A DNA stretch of 64,000 bases, taken from Pigmentiphaga sp. NML030171 (GTDB taxonomy: Bacteria; Pseudomonadota; Gammaproteobacteria; Burkholderiales; Burkholderiaceae_B). The stretch spans positions 148,096 to 212,095 of the forward strand of contig NZ_NINX01000036.1 in the NCBI RefSeq assembly GCF_002188635.1, in the 5' to 3' direction. This document shows positions 57,331-64,000 of the stretch, piece by piece; within the stretch, counting starts at the first letter, position 1, and each line of letters begins with the position of its first letter. The notes under the pieces are model-generated. The model searched no databases and was not told the origin of the DNA. It saw only the letters and a program-made list of their open reading frames with translations. The translations under genes and the position numbers were made by a program.

Positions 57331-58809
57331 TCATTGGTCGCACAGCCGGGTATCCAGATAGCGAGGCGCGTCGCACTCCTCGCGCATGTACAGGCGCGAC
57401 GGACGCGGCGAGCCATTGTCGTACATCAGGGTGATGCCGGCGCGGACCACCGTGCCGCCGTAGCCCGGATACCCCGCCCCGCTGACGCGCTCGCGCCAGC
57501 CGTCCAGGGTCAGCAGGACCCGCGGGTTCACCTGCCATTCCAGGCGCGGTCCCACGCGCCAGCTCATGGTCTCGGACGTGCCGCCCGCGCCGATGCGATA
57601 GTTCTTCTGCCGCTCGCGCACGACGTTCAGCGACAACCAGGTCTTCTCGCCCGCCTGCCAGCGCATGCTCACCCGGCCGCCGGTCAGGGTGGAGTACAGC
57701 GTGGAGGGATCTTCCTCGTTGCCGAACGGCCGGTGCCACAGGTGGACGTGGAACGCGGTCTTCGCCGAGTAGTCCCAGTAGCCGCGCAGCTCGGCGGTGA
57801 CGAAATCCACGTTGCGGTCGGTCAGCGTCGCGTACCGGCGCTGGCGCCAGCCCGCGTAGCCTTCGAGGGCGGTCCTGGCACTGTAGTGATAGATGCTGTT
57901 CAGGAAGAACTCGGTGTCGGTGTAGGCCCGGTCCAGCTGCTGTATCTGCAGCGGCGTGCGATCGGGATAGCTGCTGCGCACCCGCGACACCCCGGCCATC
58001 ACGTAGGAATTGTCCCGCCCCATGAGGTGGGCGGCGATCTGCACCTGGCTGTCGTCCCGGTTGTACAGCTGCTGGTTCAGCGCGAACTCGTTGCGCGAGG
58101 ACGTGCGCGACACGCTCAGGATCGGCAGGGTCAGCGACTCGGTCACGCGCAGGCCGATGTCGGCATTGAATACCCGCTGCTTGAGCAGGTCGCGCTCGGG
58201 CCAGCTGCTGGCCATGTAGCGGTTGAGCCGCACCCGGTCGGAAACCGAGGCGCTGCCCTGGAGCAGGTCCCCCGCGCGCCACTGCAAGGTGGTCTTGAAC
58301 GCGTGGGGATGGTGGTCGAGCTGCCCCTGGTCCCGGTAGTCGACGTTGCCGAAGGCCGCCGAGGCCAGGAGCCGCGTGCGTTCGGACGCCAGGGGGATGA
58401 TCGCGGCCGCGCGCACTTCATCGCCCACGGCGAGGTCGCCGTGCCGCCTGTCCCCCGCCGTGTCAGGCAGGCGATAGGGGTTGCTGACCTGCTGGATCAG
58501 GCGCGAGATCTGGACCGAGTATTCGATCCCTTCGGGGAAGACCGGCGCCCCCGCCCCCAGGCCGCGCCGCGTCAAGGGCGCCTGGCCGCCGTCCGCGCCC
58601 ACGCCGCGGGAAGGCGCCGGCGCCGCCACCAAGACGGGCGGCTCGACCGCCTTGGGCGCCACGGCGCCCACGGTCTTGGCGATGACCGCGTCGATCACCG
58701 CATCGGCGTCGGGCTGCTCCGCTCCCACGGGCCGGGCGGCGCACAGCAGCGCGGCCGCCGCCAGCGGTATTGCCGGTTGCCAGACAGAGGAACGCTGGTG
58801 CGCGCGCAA
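57331..58809 (-). CDS. epsL: EpsL-like outer-membrane beta-barrel
   Basis: A 492-residue protein with a signal peptide to about residue 30 (PVGAEQ) and a repetitive amphipathic beta pattern (alternating Tyr/Arg/Ser strands), as in EpsL of methanolan-type loci. TTG start with GGAG before it. It probably forms the outer-membrane passage or anchoring barrel with EpsE. 11 bases after epsE. Confidence 0.8.
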   Translation of the reverse strand: MRAHQRSSVWQPAIPLAAAALLCAARPVGAEQPDADAVIDAVIAKTVGAVAPKAVEPPVLVAAPAPSRGVGADGGQAPLTRRGLGAGAPVFPEGIEYSVQISRLIQQVSNPYRLPDTAGDRRHGDLAVGDEVRAAAIIPLASERTRLLASAAFGNVDYRDQGQLDHHPHAFKTTLQWRAGDLLQGSASVSDRVRLNRYMASSWPERDLLKQRVFNADIGLRVTESLTLPILSVSRTSSRNEFALNQQLYNRDDSQVQIAAHLMGRDNSYVMAGVSRVRSSYPDRTPLQIQQLDRAYTDTEFFLNSIYHYSARTALEGYAGWRQRRYATLTDRNVDFVTAELRGYWDYSAKTAFHVHLWHRPFGNEEDPSTLYSTLTGGRVSMRWQAGEKTWLSLNVVRERQKNYRIGAGGTSETMSWRVGPRLEWQVNPRVLLTLDGWRERVSGAGYPGYGGTVVRAGITLMYDNGSPRPSRLYMREECDAPRYLDTRLCDQ

Positions 58810-58820
58810 GCCCGCTCCGG

Positions 58821-59702
58821 CTAGAAGAAGCGTTCGTCGACGTAGATGACGTCGCCGGGAGCGACCGGATCGTCCAGGTTGACGCGCTGCTTGCGTTGCT
58901 CGCCCGTGCCGGGATCCGGGCGGCTGATGCTGATGCGCCGTTCGGAGGCCCGCTGCGTCAGCCCTCCGGCCAGCGACAGCGCGCGCATCACGTTCAGGCC
59001 CCGCTCCATGGGATAGGCGCCCGCCCGCGTGACTTCGCCGTAGATGTAGAAAACCTTGGCCTGTGGCACGTAAACGACGTCGCCGGCCTGCAACGGCAGG
59101 TCTTCGACGGGGCGCTCGGGCAGGCTCTTGTTGCCGATGAGCAACTCCATGCGGCGCTGGCCGCCCTGGGCCTGGCTGTCCTTGCGCAGGACGACCGCCA
59201 CGTCGTCGGCGTTGTCCTTCAGGCCGCCGGCCTGGGCCAGCAGCTCCAGCAGCGTCAGGCTGCCTTCGATGGGATAGCGGCCGGGCTTGGCGACGCTGCC
59301 GAGAATGGAAGCCATCCGGCTGCGGATCCGCAGCACCTCGATGGCCACCTGGGGATCGTTCAGGTATCCACGCTGCCTCAGTCCGTCGGCGATCCGTTTG
59401 GCGATGGCCGAGGGCGCCTCGCCCCCGACGGCCATGTCGCCCAGGAAAGGCACCACGATATGTCCCTGGACGTCGATGGTGACCTGGGCGGCCAGTTCGG
59501 GCTGGCCATACACGGTCAGGTACAGCGTGTCGCCGGGCCCCACCGTGGCGACGGCGCCCCCCTCGACCTCGGAGGGAACGATGGTCGCGGGCGCCAGGCG
59601 TCCGGGATGAGGCATCTCATCGGCAGCGTAGGCGGCGCCAAGCGCCAGCCAAGCCATCAGCGCACCCAGCACCTTGGGCAGACATGTACGAAATTGCCTC
59701 AA
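58821..59702 (-). CDS. epsE: Polysaccharide export protein EpsE (Wza-like)
   Basis: A 293-residue secreted protein with a signal to about residue 27 (AYAADE) and a Poly_export domain (VGPGDTLYLTVYGQPEL, then DVQGHIVVPFLGDMAVGG), followed by SLBB domains (GSVAKPGRYPI and GEVTRAGAYPM). It lacks the lipobox Cys of Wza. It forms the periplasm-to-outer-membrane channel with EpsL. TTG start with GGAG. First gene of the reverse block. Confidence 0.9.
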   Translation of the reverse strand: MRQFRTCLPKVLGALMAWLALGAAYAADEMPHPGRLAPATIVPSEVEGGAVATVGPGDTLYLTVYGQPELAAQVTIDVQGHIVVPFLGDMAVGGEAPSAIAKRIADGLRQRGYLNDPQVAIEVLRIRSRMASILGSVAKPGRYPIEGSLTLLELLAQAGGLKDNADDVAVVLRKDSQAQGGQRRMELLIGNKSLPERPVEDLPLQAGDVVYVPQAKVFYIYGEVTRAGAYPMERGLNVMRALSLAGGLTQRASERRISISRPDPGTGEQRKQRVNLDDPVAPGDVIYVDERFF

Positions 59703-59916
59703 AACTACTCCATTGAAGTCGCGAAACGCCCGCTAAAATCATCATGCCGATTATAGAGGGGGGATAAGGGACGGACCGCAGGTGCGACATTCTCGCAGAA
59801 CAGCGCGGCAAAGGAACAGCAAACAACTCCAAGCCGGGAAATAACGCCGGCAATTTTTTGTAGCATTCTCCCCGCATCCCTTCAGCCCGGCGCTTACCTC
59901 CCGTCCTTACATCGAC
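59703..59916. promoter_or_regulatory. Divergent promoter region epsE / wecG-type gene
   Basis: This is 214 bases without a supported gene. It has an AT-rich minus-strand TATAAT (59750-59755 reversed) 47 bases before epsE and a plus-strand run of T (AATTTTTTG) upstream of the WecG-type gene. It likely controls both the reverse block and the short forward pair. No clear operator palindrome was recognised. Confidence 0.5.
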
Positions 59917-60705
59917 ATGCCTACACACCCTGCCCAGCCCGATATCGTCCGGATGCGGCTTTTCGACCTGGACATCATCGCGGCGTCGTTTTCCGAGGCC
60001 GTGGCGATCCTGACCGACGCCGTCGCCAGCCGGCGCGGACCGGCGGGCATCGTGTCGACTCCCAACGTCGATCACGTGGTGCGCCTGGACAAGCAACCCG
60101 ATCTCCAGCCCATCTACCGCCAGGCCGACTACCTGTTCGCCGACGGCATGCCCATCGTCTGGGCCAGCCGACTGCTGGGCCGGCCGCTGCCCGAGCGCGT
60201 GACGGGCTCGGACCTGTTCGTGGCGCTCTGCCGGCAGGCGGTCGCCCATGGCTGGAAGATCGCGATACTGGGCGGCATGCCGGGGGACGGTCCCATGCTG
60301 GAAAGCCGGTTCGCGGCCACCTACCCCGGCATCGACGTCACGGTGATGACGCCGTCGATGCGGTTCGACCCGCTGGGCGACGAAGGCCGCGAAGCCGCGG
60401 ACCGCATCCGCGCCCTGGCTCCCGACCTCGTCTTCGTCTGCCTGGGCATGCCCAAGCAGGAAATCTGGGCCGGCCGCTATGCCGCCACCCTGCCTCACGG
60501 ACTGGTGCTGTGCGTGGGCGCCGCCATGGAGTTCGCCATCGGCCTGCAGCGGCGCGCGCCCCGGTTGGTCCAGCGGATGGGCATGGAATGGCTTTGGCGG
60601 CTGCTCAGCAATCCCGGACGGCTGTGGCGACGCTATCTGAAGGAAGACCCCCGGTTCTTCGCCATCTGCTGGCGGGAATATCGCTCCGGCGTTCGCGGAC
60701 GCTGA
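59917..60705 (+). CDS. WecG/TagA/CpsF-family glycosyltransferase
   Basis: A 262-residue GT26 protein. IVSTPNVDHVVRL carries the conserved TPN-D, YLFADGMPIVWASRLLG is the Asp-Gly-Met motif, and LVFVCLGMPKQEIW the C-terminal signature. The family transfers ManNAc/ManNAcA-type sugars to the lipid-linked first sugar. It stands 12 bases before the priming transferase, so it probably adds the second sugar. Confidence 0.9.
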   Translation: MPTHPAQPDIVRMRLFDLDIIAASFSEAVAILTDAVASRRGPAGIVSTPNVDHVVRLDKQPDLQPIYRQADYLFADGMPIVWASRLLGRPLPERVTGSDLFVALCRQAVAHGWKIAILGGMPGDGPMLESRFAATYPGIDVTVMTPSMRFDPLGDEGREAADRIRALAPDLVFVCLGMPKQEIWAGRYAATLPHGLVLCVGAAMEFAIGLQRRAPRLVQRMGMEWLWRLLSNPGRLWRRYLKEDPRFFAICWREYRSGVRGR

Positions 60706-60717
60706 CAGGAAACCCCC

Positions 60718-62109
60718 ATGGCCACCAGCCGCCTTCCCTCCCACCAGCGCATGTTCTACAGCATGGCCGCCATCGGAGCAGCCGCGATCGCGCTGCTCTG
60801 CCATGCCGCCACCAGCCTCTATTTCGGGCGCCAGCCCTCGAACGAGGACGGGTCGCTGCTGCTCGTCATCGCGGTGGCCACCGGCATCGCCTACTACCGC
60901 TTCGAGCAACTGCTCAGCACCCGCACCATGGCCTTCATGCTGTGGCGCGCCATCCTGACCTGGTCGCAGGTGGTCATGGTGACGCTGCTCGCCTTCATCC
61001 TGCTGCCCATCGAGCACCGCAACCTGGGCCGGGAAATCCTGCAGGCCTGGGCCTTCCTGACCCCGGTGGCGCTGCTGCCGGGCCTGGCGCTGATGCGGCT
61101 CAGCGCGCAGCACCTCTACGGCGCGAGCCAGTACGTGCGCCGCGCCATCTTCATCATGCCCGGCTTCCAGGCCCAGACCCTGGCGATCCGGCTGCGCCGC
61201 TCGCCGGCCATGGGCATCCTGGTGGATGGATACTTCGACGACACAGAGCGGCCCGAGCCGCTGGAGTCGCTTCCCTACCTGGGCGACCTGCCCCAGGCCG
61301 TCGAACACCTGAAGGAACAGAAATCCAACGTCGCCTTCATCAGCATGACGCTGATGAAGACCCCGTACGCGCAGCCCATCCTGAACCAGTTGGGCGACTC
61401 GACGTCGGCCATCTATCTGGTCCCGGAATCTCCCGCGCTGGGCGACTTCGAGGTCAGCGTCAGCAACATGGCCGGCGTGCCGCTGCTGCGCCTGCACGAC
61501 ACGCAGATCCTGGGCATCGCGCGAGGCATCAAGCGCAGCATGGACCTGCTGTTCGCCAGCCTGATGCTGCTCGCGGCGGGCATCCCCATGCTGGCGATCG
61601 CGGCCCTCGTGCGGCTGAGTTCACCCGGCCCCGTGCTGTTCCGCCAGACGCGCTACGGCCTGGCCGGCGAGCCGATCCAGGTCATGAAGTTCCGGTCCAT
61701 GTACACCCACCAGCCCGATCCGGGCAAGATCCGCCAGGCCACGCGCGGCGATCCCCGCATCACTCCCGTGGGGAGGATCCTGCGCCGCACGTCGCTGGAC
61801 GAGCTGCCCCAGTTGTTCAACGTTTTCAACGGCAGCATGAGCCTGGTCGGTCCGCGGCCGCACGCCGCGGAACACAACGAGTTCTACCGGCAGCAGATAC
61901 GCGGCTACATGCTGCGCCACACCGTCAAGCCGGGCATTACCGGCTGGGCGCAGGTCAACGGCCTGCGCGGCGAGACCGACACGCTGGACAAGATGATGAA
62001 GCGGGTGGAGTACGATCGCTACTACATCCAGCACTGGTCGCCCTGGCTGGACATCCGTATTCTTTTCATGACCTTGCGCCTGGTCGTCCATGACAGCAAG
62101 GCCTACTGA
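60718..62109 (+). CDS. Undecaprenyl-phosphate glycosyl-1-phosphate transferase (WcaJ-like)
   Basis: A 463-residue polyprenyl glycosylphosphotransferase with N-terminal helices, a Rossmann-like CoA-binding middle region, and a C-terminal catalytic domain with [39 protein letters not shown] and [28 protein letters not shown]. It starts the repeat unit by moving a hexose-1-phosphate to undecaprenyl phosphate. The WcaJ/ExoY-type C-terminus is intact. Confidence 0.93.
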   Translation: MATSRLPSHQRMFYSMAAIGAAAIALLCHAATSLYFGRQPSNEDGSLLLVIAVATGIAYYRFEQLLSTRTMAFMLWRAILTWSQVVMVTLLAFILLPIEHRNLGREILQAWAFLTPVALLPGLALMRLSAQHLYGASQYVRRAIFIMPGFQAQTLAIRLRRSPAMGILVDGYFDDTERPEPLESLPYLGDLPQAVEHLKEQKSNVAFISMTLMKTPYAQPILNQLGDSTSAIYLVPESPALGDFEVSVSNMAGVPLLRLHDTQILGIARGIKRSMDLLFASLMLLAAGIPMLAIAALVRLSSPGPVLFRQTRYGLAGEPIQVMKFRSMYTHQPDPGKIRQATRGDPRITPVGRILRRTSLDELPQLFNVFNGSMSLVGPRPHAAEHNEFYRQQIRGYMLRHTVKPGITGWAQVNGLRGETDTLDKMMKRVEYDRYYIQHWSPWLDIRILFMTLRLVVHDSKAY

Positions 62110-62120
62110 CGACAGCCTCC

Positions 62121-62333
62121 ATGCCCGATACCCCCGCCACCCAGCGACTGATGGAAGTCGAGATCAAGCTCGCCTTCATGGAAGACCTGGTGGAGCAGTT
62201 GAACGAACTCGTCTTCCGGCAACAGCAGCAGATTGATGCGCTGGCGCGCGAGCTGGCCAGGGTCCGGGAACAGAGCGCGCAGGGGCCGGCCGCGCCGGCC
62301 TCGCTGCGCGACGAGATCCCTCCGCACTACTGA
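62121..62333 (+). CDS. slyX: SlyX family protein
   Basis: A 70-residue coiled-coil protein (MEVEIKLAFMEDLVEQLNELVFRQQQQIDALARELARV) ending in the conserved IPPHY. The molecular role is uncertain. It lies 11 bases after the priming transferase but is a housekeeping-type gene. Confidence 0.88.
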   Translation: MPDTPATQRLMEVEIKLAFMEDLVEQLNELVFRQQQQIDALARELARVREQSAQGPAAPASLRDEIPPHY

Positions 62334-62342
62334 AAGGAACGG

Positions 62343-62363
62343 AAAAGCGCGCCTATGGCGCGC
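62343..62363 (-). terminator. Terminator overlapping the recR stop codon
   Basis: On the minus strand GCGCGCC-ATA-GGCGCGC is followed by TTTT. The recR stop codon TAG lies at the loop and start of the downstream arm. It ends the dnaX-ybaB-recR transcript. Confidence 0.72.
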
Positions 62364-62964
62364 GGCGGTCCATCAGGGCCCAGGCAATGGTGCCGGCATC
62401 GACGTATTCCAGCTCGCTGCCGGCGGGCACCCCGCGCGCCAGCCGGGTCACGCCCAGCCCTTGCGCGCGCAGCAGCTCGGCAAGATAGTGGGCGGTGGTC
62501 TCGCCTTCGGTCGTGAAATTGGTGGCCAGGATGACCTCCTTGACCTGGCCGTCGGCGGCGCGCTCGAGCAGGCGGTCGAAGCCGATCTCGTGCGGCCCCA
62601 CGCCCTCGAGCGGGGACAGCCTGCCCATCAGGACGAAATACAGCCCGTTGTAGCTGTGGCTGGCCTCGATCATGTTCTGGTCGGCCGGCGTCTCGACCAC
62701 GCACAACAGGCTGGCATCGCGGCGGGGACTGGCGCAGGTCTCGCAGATCTCGGATTCGGTGAAGGTATTGCAGCGCGCGCAATGGCGCAGCCGGTCGACG
62801 GCGTCGCCCAGGGCCTGGCCCAGCATGCGGGCGCCGTGCGGGTCGTGCTGCAGCAGGTGGTAGGCCATGCGCTGCGCCGACTTGGCGCCCACTCCCGGCA
62901 GGCGCTTGAGGGCATCGACCAGCACCGACAGCGGCGCCGGCCCGACGAATCGATCACCTGCCAT
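62353..62964 (-). CDS. recR: Recombination protein RecR
   Basis: A 203-residue RecFOR-pathway protein. An N-terminal helix-hairpin-helix ([20 protein letters not shown]), a four-Cys zinc site (CARCNTF..CETC) and a Toprim domain ([14 protein letters not shown]) are intact. It is 11 bases downstream of ybaB, as in many bacteria. Confidence 0.97.
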   Translation of the reverse strand: MAGDRFVGPAPLSVLVDALKRLPGVGAKSAQRMAYHLLQHDPHGARMLGQALGDAVDRLRHCARCNTFTESEICETCASPRRDASLLCVVETPADQNMIEASHSYNGLYFVLMGRLSPLEGVGPHEIGFDRLLERAADGQVKEVILATNFTTEGETTAHYLAELLRAQGLGVTRLARGVPAGSELEYVDAGTIAWALMDRRAP

Positions 62965-62975
62965 TCCCGTCCCGC

Positions 62976-63302
62976 TTAAAAGGGCAGCTTCATGCCCGGA
63001 GGCAGGGGCAGGCCGGCGGTCAGCGCGGACATCTTTTCCTGGCTCGTGGCCTCGGCCTTGCGCAGCGCGTCGTTGAACGCGGCGGCCACGAGGTCCTCCA
63101 GCATGTCCTTGTCGTCGGCCAGCAGGCTGGGATCGATGGCGACGCGCTTGACGTCGTTGCGGCAGGACATGGTCACCTTGACCAGGCCGCCGCCCGAGGC
63201 GCCCTCGACGAGCATGTCGGCCAGCGCTTCCTGGGCCTTCTTCATGTTTTCCTGCATCTGCTGCGCCTGGCGCATCAGACCGGCAAGCTGTCCTTTCATC
63301 AT
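62976..63302 (-). CDS. YbaB/EbfC family nucleoid-associated protein
   Basis: A 108-residue DNA-binding protein ([22 protein letters not shown] then [15 protein letters not shown]), a dimer in the family. AAGGA precedes the ATG by 8 bases. The start overlaps the dnaX stop by 4 bases (ATGATGA). Member of dnaX-ybaB-recR. Confidence 0.96.
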   Translation of the reverse strand: MMKGQLAGLMRQAQQMQENMKKAQEALADMLVEGASGGGLVKVTMSCRNDVKRVAIDPSLLADDKDMLEDLVAAAFNDALRKAEATSQEKMSALTAGLPLPPGMKLPF

Positions 63303-64000
63303 GGCTGGGTTCCTTGTTTGGATTCGGAAGATACCGGGCGGATCGAGTCGGGTACGATCTGGCCGCCGAAACTGTCGAGCAATTCGCGTACGAAGGGATC
63401 GGCCATGATCGCGCGCTCGGCCTCGGCCTGGCGCGCCTGGCGCTCGGACTCGGCCACCGCGAACGCGGTGGCGTCGCCGGTCTGGCCGATCTCGAAGCGC
63501 AGCCGCACGGGCACGCCGAAATGCTGCTCGAGCACTGTGCGCAGGCGCTCGACGCCCGCGCCTTCGGCCAATCCGCGGGTCGCGACCCGCAGCACCACGG
63601 TACCGCCTTCGACGCCCACCCACTCGCTTTGCTGCGCGAGCTGGGCGGCGATGCCCTTGATGGGCAGCCGAGCCGCCAGCACGGGCCACGGCTCGTTCAA
63701 TGCAATCGGGCCGCTGGCCGCGCCCGCGGCGTCTTCGCCGCGCGGGGGCTCGGCCCGGGCCACGGTGGGAACCGGCGCGGCGGGAGCTTCCCGCTCCACC
63801 GGCGGCGCCTCTTCCTGCAGCCCGGCCTCGATCTCCGAGTGCCAGGCAGGCGGCCCGTCTTCGTCGGCCCCCGCCCCTTCCGGGGGCGAGGCCGGAGCAG
63901 CCGCCGGCGCGGTCCGCGCCGTATTGCCGGCCGGCCGGGCAGGCGCCGAGGCCGGCGCACGCTTGTTGCCGGCCATCGACATGTTGCGGGCCGCGGCCAG
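63299..64000 (-). CDS. dnaX: DNA polymerase III subunit tau/gamma, C-terminal part (truncated by window)
   Basis: An open frame runs off the right edge; about 233 residues of the C-terminus are present. The first part is Ala/Pro/Glu-rich and disordered, as in tau linkers. The end ([37 protein letters not shown]) matches tau domain V, which binds the alpha subunit. The position next to ybaB-recR supports the call; the ATPase half lies outside the window. Confidence 0.88.
   Translation of the reverse strand: MAAARNMSMAGNKRAPASAPARPAGNTARTAPAAAPASPPEGAGADEDGPPAWHSEIEAGLQEEAPPVEREAPAAPVPTVARAEPPRGEDAAGAASGPIALNEPWPVLAARLPIKGIAAQLAQQSEWVGVEGGTVVLRVATRGLAEGAGVERLRTVLEQHFGVPVRLRFEIGQTGDATAFAVAESERQARQAEAERAIMADPFVRELLDSFGGQIVPDSIRPVSSESKQGTQP

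Overview
The window is about 64 kb of GC-rich chromosome. Gene content and order point to a betaproteobacterium of the Burkholderiales, most likely Alcaligenaceae (Bordetella/Achromobacter type). The indicators are carA-carB-greA, rlmE-ftsH-folP-glmM with divergent yhbY, dnaX-ybaB-recR and a pst-ppk-ppx neighbourhood. The placement is inferred from gene order and protein similarity read by eye; no database was searched. There are no rRNA genes, CRISPR arrays, insertion sequences or prophages. One tRNA (Pro, TGG) is present.

Layout. 1-8.5 kb holds metabolic genes: an SMP-30 lactonase, a DMT exporter, a ProA-like dehydrogenase, tRNA-Pro, and a methionine block (metE plus a short MetE-like gene, with divergent metR and an inverted-repeat operator). 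8.5-14.5 kb holds a C11 peptidase lipoprotein and the phosphate transporter pstSCAB. 14.5-21.1 kb is an iron/xenosiderophore uptake module (AraC regulator, TonB receptor, PepSY membrane protein, cupin, MFS permease) with two Fur-box candidates. 21-25.8 kb holds ppk and ppx (divergent) and an OlsB-type acyltransferase. 26-34.5 kb is housekeeping: sixA, glmM, folP, ftsH, rlmE, yhbY, greA and a MarR/membrane-protein pair. 34.6-40.3 kb holds carB, carA and tal. 40.4-62.1 kb is a large exopolysaccharide locus. 62.1-64 kb holds slyX, recR, ybaB and the 3' end of dnaX, which runs off the window.

Two themes tie genes together. First, Pho-box-like sites of identical geometry (7-4-7) lie 53-61 bases upstream of pstS, ppk and olsB. 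This suggests one phosphate-starvation response covering Pi import, polyphosphate and phosphorus-free lipids. Second, the exopolysaccharide locus looks like a complete Wzx/Wzy-type factory: priming transferase, WecG-type and GT2 transferases, flippase, polymerase, EpsF/EpsG length control, EpsE export channel and EpsL barrel. Accessory genes are three acyltransferases, a deacetylase, a secreted glycosidase-like protein and a GMC oxidoreductase/SDR pair. It is arranged as two long blocks that meet tail to tail near 53.65 kb, plus a third block divergent from epsE.

A dispersed intergenic repeat of about 80 bases, able to form two hairpins, sits immediately after the stop codons of greA, ftsH and sixA. 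It occurs as an inverted twin between olsB and sixA. The 5' 228 bases, 39.0-39.34 kb (the carA/tal gap) and 59.7-59.9 kb contain no gene that I can support.
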